Positions 58,701 to 64,000 of a DNA stretch of 64,000 nt are shown here, one piece after another. The stretch is taken from positions 3,197,501-3,261,500 of the forward strand of contig PQWQ01000001.1 of assembly GCA_002943765.1 (NCBI GenBank), read 5' to 3'. How positions within the stretch are numbered: the first letter of the stretch is position 1; every line of letters starts with the position of its first letter. The translations under genes and the position numbers were made by a program. The stretch is from Psoroptes ovis (Eukaryota > Arthropoda > Arachnida > Sarcoptiformes > Psoroptidae). The notes under the pieces are model-generated. The model was not told the DNA's origin, made no database searches, and worked only from the letters and a program-made list of their open reading frames with translations.

Positions 58701-60285
58701 TGAAATGCTTCAGATGTTCTAATTTTTTTTTCCAAGAATCTTTTTTTCGCTTTAAAATTCCAATTCTTTTTCAAATTTTTGATTCTTCAATAAAAATGAA
58801 TTCACCATAAAAAATCATTAAATTTTTTTTTCAATCAAAGATTACTTCTTATTATTTTTTCGGGTGCTTTTTCAAACCAACCAAAAATGTGAAGGTCTTC
58901 AAAAATTGATAATTTTTTTTCTCTTTGCTACCCAAACACCGTTTTCAATCATATCCACGCTTGTTTGTGTCCTGTTCAATACAAAATTTCCATTAGCAGT
59001 AGTGTTTACAATCATAAACAAGAACGTCATTTTTTTTTATTTTTCATTTTCTTTTCATTATTTTTTTCCATGAATTTTTTTTTCTCTATTTGATTTTCTT
59101 TTTCTCATATTTCTATATTTAGTTCAATCAAATTCTTCATTTTTCCATTGAAAATGCAGAATAAATACAAATAGAAATAAGTAAAGAAAAAAATAAGTAC
59201 AAAAAGACGGAACATGGAAAAAAATTTCGCCAAAATTCAATTACATAATCATACATTGTTCATTTCATTATCGAGAAAAGAAAATATTTCCACCTTCAAT
59301 TCATTTATTTGACTTTATTTTCTAGGTTACATTTCACATTGTTCGTTCATTTGCTTGTTTGCACCTTTTCCTTTCCCCATTGATTCGCCAGCAAATATTT
59401 ACTCTGGTAGATATTTTTTGTTGTGTATTCAATAGCAAAGAATGAACAGAAAATAAACGAATGATTGAATGAAAACCAAATTGAAAAGAATGTGCTAACA
59501 AATGTATTTATTTATTCTAAGAAATGTAAGTTAATGAAAAAAAAAAAGAAAAATGATTTTAAATCTGATTGATTTTTTTCTTCCTATTTGTAATCATTCC
59601 TAATGATAATAATAATAATCAAAAATACATTCAGTACATTAAAATGGCATTGAAACATCTTCATTATTATTATCAAAATGTATTGTTATGCATTATTATC
59701 ATTATTTATTACGAAAATTTTCTATTCATTTTTTTTCTTTGTTCATTATCGATATTAAATATTCATTTGCATATAATGTTGAATCATTAGCAGCCAAGAG
59801 ATAATGAATGTAATAGAAATGGTAGTTATTGATCTAAAGAGATGTTATTTAACATCATTAATCTTTAAATCGTTAGCTTAATGATGATAATGTTTAGCTG
59901 ATTACCATATTTGGCAAAAATTCCAATTTAATCACATTGGCTAAACATGCACATCGTTATGATTTAAAGTATTCAAAACATCCTCGATTTAATTACCTTT
60001 CTATCACATTCCTTTCTCATAATGTATATATTTTCCGTCATTTTAATAAAAAAAAAAAATTGTCAATTATGATTCAGTCAGTCGTTATTTTTCATCAAAT
60101 GTTGTCATTGTCATTGTCATTATCATTTTTTTATCAATAAATAAAATTTTTACAAAAAAAAAACTTGTTGTTGTGTTATAAGTTTATTTTCGTGAAAAAA
60201 GAAAGTTAAATTCAACAAAAAAATTGCGTTCCCCACCACGTATATCTTATAAGCCAGCAAGATAACATTACAAAATATTAATAAG

Positions 60286-63200
60286 ATGAGTACCTCCGAC
60301 GTTTTGACGAAGAATCTCCAGGAATTGGAGAAAGAGAAGCCAGTTATTAGGCGAATGATAACTGAAGTATTTAACCAAATTAACGAAAAAACGATTGATG
60401 CTTACGATTTGGTAAAGAAAACATTGGAATTAGCGAAGAAAGTCGCAGACTATCGAGCCAAATTCAAAGCATCAGCAGATTATGGACGTGAACATGGACT
60501 TCCGTTTGATTCCGAAAAATATGAATTGATCAATACAGATTATCATCAGAAACTTGATAAAATATACGAAGTGGCCGACAAAACAAAGCAGGACATCAAA
60601 AAAATAAATATATTTGAAATGACCATCCAAGACGACGCAACTAAAGCTAGAAATGAACCAAGTAAGTCAAATATAACTAATCAACAAGTTCAACAGGAAA
60701 CAATCACAATGACAACCGAAGCTGAACCAAAAACGATGCCTGAAAAATTTATTTTAAAAGAAATTGAAAAAATTAAACCATTTTCGGGGAAATTTTTAGA
60801 TTTTCGGAAATTTTTCGAAAGTCTAACATCACTTTTAGACCTTAGCTGTTTACCCCCGCAACGAAAAATCGATATAATTGCTGAAAAATTAGATGGACCA
60901 AGTCGACAACTTATAAATAGTATGGGCGATGAAGACGACTACGAGAAGGTCAAAACCATATTGCGTGAAAAATTTTATGATCCGTATGAAGTCGTATTAA
61001 ATATAGCTCAACAGTTAAGAAGTCTTCCAAAGTTGACAAATAATTTTGATATAATGGGTATGGAACGAATACTGGAAGATATAAAGAAAACTGAAAAATT
61101 AATGATAAAGGTTAATATTAATCCCGCTTACACGTATCAATTCAAAAGGATCATCTATCAAAAATTGACATATGAAATTATTAGTAAATTGGGTTGTGTT
61201 AGCGAAACCGATTTAAGTATCATTATCGAAGTATTGGAAAAAGAACATAAATTGGCTAGAAGTAGAAGGGAAGATCAGAATCTCTTTGATGATTTCCTGA
61301 ATTGCAATCCAATTGTTAAAACAAGTCCACAGAGACAAAATACAAGGTCAACCTATTGTTATTTTTGTAATAATCCAACACATAAATCTATTGATTGCTA
61401 CGCTAAAATACCGTTGAAAACCAAAAAAAATATAATTTGGGAAAAAAATTTATGCATTAGATGTTTAGAAAAAGGACATCGTATGAAAAACTGTAATTCA
61501 AAACGAATATGTCAAATTTGTAAAAGTGGTCATCATGAAATTCTATGCCAAACACCTCAGCAAGACAATCCAAGATGGACTAATCAATCTAATGTTAACA
61601 GAGGAAATTATCGATCGATTACGTCTCCACAAAGAAATATGATTGAATACCCACAACAAAGATCGAATACCCCAAGAACAAAAGTTAAAGAAAGTTATGT
61701 GTGCGAAACCATGAATACAAAAAGTAATGATATGAGGTCCCATGTTCAACAAAATTCCGATACAAATGAACAAAAAGAAATGAAAGATACAAAACCCGAT
61801 GATTATGAAGTCCAGACAATGGAGGATGAGTTAATTGGTCTATCAAATCTAGAATCAAATATGCTCCACATGATGATGGCTCAGACGGAAACAACAGATA
61901 TGGCTAAAAGAAAAGATTTGGAAGAACCAGTGGTAGTGAAAGCCCAAGTGAATGGTTTTGAACAAGAACTCATGATTGATAGCGGAGCAAACATCAGCTT
62001 CATAACACCGATGTATGTCAAAAAACTGTTGCTAAAAGAAAAACCAACAAACGAAAATATATTCACTCTGGGAGCAAATGTTCATATAAAAGGCATATGT
62101 ACGACAACAGTAAAAATTGAAAATATTGAACATGAAGTTAAATTTTATGTTGTACCGCATAGAAAAGATATAATCGCTTTAGGCAGGGATGCAATGCGAA
62201 GTTTCGGAATAAGTATTACTCCAGAAGATGAAAACAGATGGAAAGTAAAAATTAATATTGGTCAGAGTAAAGAAAAGGACGTTGAAGACCACGATATAAG
62301 AAAATTATTGAAAAGGTACAAAGATGTTTTTGCTAAAAATAAAGAAGATATTGGATGTATAAAAAATGAAATGGCACAAATTCATCTATCAAATGAAATA
62401 CCGATTACATGCCGTCCTTACCCCTGTACAGCGATGGACCAGGAAATAATCGATAAAGAAATTGACCGGTTATTGAAAATGGATGTGATTGAACCATCAA
62501 ACTCACCATTCTGTTTTCCAATAGTACTGGTTGATAAGAAAGATGAAGGAAAAAAAACAAGATTATGTGTTGATTATAGAAAATTGAATGCCGTAACAAT
62601 TGTAGAACATTATCCCATGCCGAAAATATCAGATATTGATGAACGGTTGATAAATTCGACGTATTTTACAACTTTAGATATTAGTCAAGGATACTATCAT
62701 GTGATGATGGATCCAAATGATCGTGGCAAAACAGGATTTGTGACAAAATACGACCAGTATCAATGGAAAAGACTACCATTTGGATTAAAAAACGCTCCGA
62801 TGATTTTCCAAAGAATCATATGGTCATTAATAAAAAGAAATAATCTACACATGTACTGTCACAACTATATTGATGACATTATTATTTTCTCAAGAACAAA
62901 GAAGGAACATCTTACGCATTTGGATAATGTAATGAACGTTTTGCTGAAAGAAAATATAAAATTAAAATTGTCGAAATGTACCTTTGGTATGAAATCTATT
63001 ATATTTTTGGGACATAAGATCTCTGAACATGGAATCGCTCCATGCAAATCAAATATTGAAGCAATAATAAAAGCAGAACCACCTAAAAATTTGAAAGATT
63101 TAAGGGGATTTCTTGGCAAAATCAATTATTACCATAAATTCATTCCGAATAGAGCGGAAACGACGTATTATCTAACGGAATTATTGAAGAAAAATCAGAA

Positions 63201-64000
63201 ATGGGAATGGACCGAAAATCAACAAAAAGAATTTGAAAATTTGAAAAATTTGCTTATCAAAGAACCTATTTTAAAATTGTTCAATCCTGAAATGGAAATT
63301 AAAATTTACACAGACGCAAGTTTAAAAGGTATTGGTGCAGTATTGAAACAAATTCATCCCAATGAACAAGAATATCCTGTCGCTTACTTTTCAAAAAAGT
63401 TGCTGCCATATCAACAAAGATATTCAGCATCTGAATTAGAATGCTTAGCAATTCTTGAAGCGGTAGAATATTGGCATTATTGGTTAGTTGGACAAAATTT
63501 CACTATCGTTACTGATCACAAACCGTTGGAAAGCCTGAAAAAAATAAAAAAGCCGAAAACAAGGTTGTTCAATTGGGCTTTGCGGCTAAGCTCGTATCAA
63601 TTTAATATTGTGTACAGAAAGGGCGTTGATAATCAAGAAGCCGATTACCTCTCACGCCATCCGATCCATGATTTAGAAGAAATGGCTAAAGCTCCGATGA
63701 TCATGTTTACAAATCTTTGGGAAGATACTGATAAAATTATGGCAATTCAAAAAAATTATAATCCGAAACAGTTGAATAAATGCTATGAAAAAAATGGAAT
63801 TATTTATCGAAAGAAAAAGAATTTTGAACAAATCTTCATCCCAAAAGAGGAAGCGGAAAACGAACTCAGACGAACTCATCACGAATTTGGCCATATAGGC
63901 TCAGTCCATTTATACGAGCATTATTCCAGAAGATATTACACCCCAGATATTATGAAGATCATTAAAAAAGTGGTGCAAAATTGTGAGGTGTGTAATATCA
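60286..64000 (+). CDS. Gag-Pol of a Ty3-type element with BEL-like Gag, partial
   Basis: One open frame of 1238 codons runs from the ATG at 60286 off the window end, so C-terminal integrase and the 3' LTR are missing. Gag (about 1-350) is Lys/Glu-rich and helical; around PFSGKFLDFRKFFESLTSLL it resembles the DUF1759-type Gag of BEL/Pao elements. Three zinc knuckles follow at about 356-421: CYFCNNPTHKSIDC, CIRCLEKGHRMKNC and CQICKSGHHEILC. The retropepsin is LMIDSGANISFI (about 562). Pol is Ty3/gypsy-like: RLCVDYRKLN, FTTLDISQGYYHV, PFGLKNAPMIFQR, catalytic YIDD (861-864). RNase H: IYTDASLKGIGAVL, ASELECLAI, TDHKPLESL. The integrase zinc part HHEFGH...CEVC is at about 1200-1236. No frameshift separates gag from pol. 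No stop or break was seen, so this copy may be intact. Confidence 0.93.
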   Translation, partial: MSTSDVLTKNLQELEKEKPVIRRMITEVFNQINEKTIDAYDLVKKTLELAKKVADYRAKFKASADYGREHGLPFDSEKYELINTDYHQKLDKIYEVADKTKQDIKKINIFEMTIQDDATKARNEPSKSNITNQQVQQETITMTTEAEPKTMPEKFILKEIEKIKPFSGKFLDFRKFFESLTSLLDLSCLPPQRKIDIIAEKLDGPSRQLINSMGDEDDYEKVKTILREKFYDPYEVVLNIAQQLRSLPKLTNNFDIMGMERILEDIKKTEKLMIKVNINPAYTYQFKRIIYQKLTYEIISKLGCVSETDLSIIIEVLEKEHKLARSRREDQNLFDDFLNCNPIVKTSPQRQNTRSTYCYFCNNPTHKSIDCYAKIPLKTKKNIIWEKNLCIRCLEKGHRMKNCNSKRICQICKSGHHEILCQTPQQDNPRWTNQSNVNRGNYRSITSPQRNMIEYPQQRSNTPRTKVKESYVCETMNTKSNDMRSHVQQNSDTNEQKEMKDTKPDDYEVQTMEDELIGLSNLESNMLHMMMAQTETTDMAKRKDLEEPVVVKAQVNGFEQELMIDSGANISFITPMYVKKLLLKEKPTNENIFTLGANVHIKGICTTTVKIENIEHEVKFYVVPHRKDIIALGRDAMRSFGISITPEDENRWKVKINIGQSKEKDVEDHDIRKLLKRYKDVFAKNKEDIGCIKNEMAQIHLSNEIPITCRPYPCTAMDQEIIDKEIDRLLKMDVIEPSNSPFCFPIVLVDKKDEGKKTRLCVDYRKLNAVTIVEHYPMPKISDIDERLINSTYFTTLDISQGYYHVMMDPNDRGKTGFVTKYDQYQWKRLPFGLKNAPMIFQRIIWSLIKRNNLHMYCHNYIDDIIIFSRTKKEHLTHLDNVMNVLLKENIKLKLSKCTFGMKSIIFLGHKISEHGIAPCKSNIEAIIKAEPPKNLKDLRGFLGKINYYHKFIPNRAETTYYLTELLKKNQKWEWTENQQKEFENLKNLLIKEPILKLFNPEMEIKIYTDASLKGIGAVLKQIHPNEQEYPVAYFSKKLLPYQQRYSASELECLAILEAVEYWHYWLVGQNFTIVTDHKPLESLKKIKKPKTRLFNWALRLSSYQFNIVYRKGVDNQEADYLSRHPIHDLEEMAKAPMIMFTNLWEDTDKIMAIQKNYNPKQLNKCYEKNGIIYRKKKNFEQIFIPKEEAENELRRTHHEFGHIGSVHLYEHYSRRYYTPDIMKIIKKVVQNCEVCNI
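60286..64000 (+). mobile_element. Ty3/gypsy-like LTR retrotransposon, 3' part outside window
   Basis: The coding part is described in the CDS entry. Domain order RT-RNase H-integrase places it in the Ty3/gypsy group. The 5' LTR should lie in the few hundred bases before 60286. An AATAAA stands at 60139, but without the partner LTR I cannot set the left edge, nor is a tRNA primer site evident. Confidence 0.88.

Larger units (their letters stand above)
42892..60285. other. 17-kb stretch without recognisable gene
   Basis: I found no conserved protein, RNA gene or transposon in this long AT-rich block. That is unusual next to the gene-dense first 30 kb. It holds microsatellites (GT at 43896-43931, AAT at 48736-48764), a T21 run (49582-49602) and a 19-bp inverted repeat (48771-48817). 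GC-richer patches lie near 44890-45120, 55600-55790, 56800-56835, 57110-57270 and 59340-59410. It could be intergenic, a long intron of a gene starting elsewhere, or regulatory. Its right end should hold the 5' LTR and leader of the element starting at 60286, which I cannot delimit without the other LTR. Confidence 0.55.

Noticed and set aside
58864..59073. 69-codon hydrophobic frame
   Set aside because: Composition is typical of AT-rich noise and there is no recognisable domain.
60661..60672. GTAAGT inside the Ty3-like Gag as a splice donor
   Set aside because: The frame is open through it and no matching short intron with an acceptor improves the protein.

Overview
The window looks like nuclear DNA of a small-genome arthropod, most likely an acariform (house-dust or scab type) mite. 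It is very AT-rich and full of short ATG/CAT, AAT and CA runs. Genes with animal orthologues have very short introns: all 16 introns I could place are 55-82 bp with GT...AG ends. There are no operons, ribosome binding sites or prokaryotic signals. The species assignment is inference.

Left part, 1-30 kb, is the gene-bearing half. In order: an unrecognised Ser/Asn-rich protein gene (-, 1343-2479), an intronless mitochondrial-type malic enzyme (+, 3568-5343), an empty 5-kb stretch, the 8-exon TMEM131 orthologue (+, 10314-17783), the 5-exon bifunctional folate enzyme FTCD (-, 18072-19990), the three-CCCH-finger protein ZC3H10 (-, 21378-23221), the retroviral-protease-like ubiquitin shuttle DDI1 (+, 24373-25767), a small secreted prepropeptide with dibasic sites (+, 26582-27092), a Diedel-like cysteine-rich secreted protein (-, 27215-27535), a VAMP-type R-SNARE (+, 28105-28639) and an unrecognised membrane or secreted protein (-, 28898-29536). 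These are housekeeping, secretory-pathway and extracellular genes with no obvious shared pathway. TMEM131 (collagen secretion) and the VAMP both act in membrane traffic.

Middle part, 32.9-42.9 kb, is a transposon cluster. It holds a LINE of the RNase-H-bearing I/R1/LOA/Jockey group with a 10-11 bp target duplication, a TCA-repeat tail and a broken ORF2. Then, 93 bp further on, comes an apparently intact BEL/Pao LTR retrotransposon (minus strand, one 1528-aa ORF, two 418-bp LTRs that read as identical, 6-bp target duplication).

Right part: 42.9-60.2 kb is a 17-kb stretch with no recognisable gene, only simple repeats and a few GC-richer patches. From 60286 to the window end runs a third element, one uninterrupted Gag-Pol frame (1238 codons, cut by the window edge). 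Its Pol is Ty3/gypsy-like (YIDD reverse transcriptase, RNase H, H2C2 integrase) while its Gag and three zinc knuckles look like those of BEL/Pao elements. This possible mosaic, the young BEL copy and the Diedel-like gene are the most interesting items.
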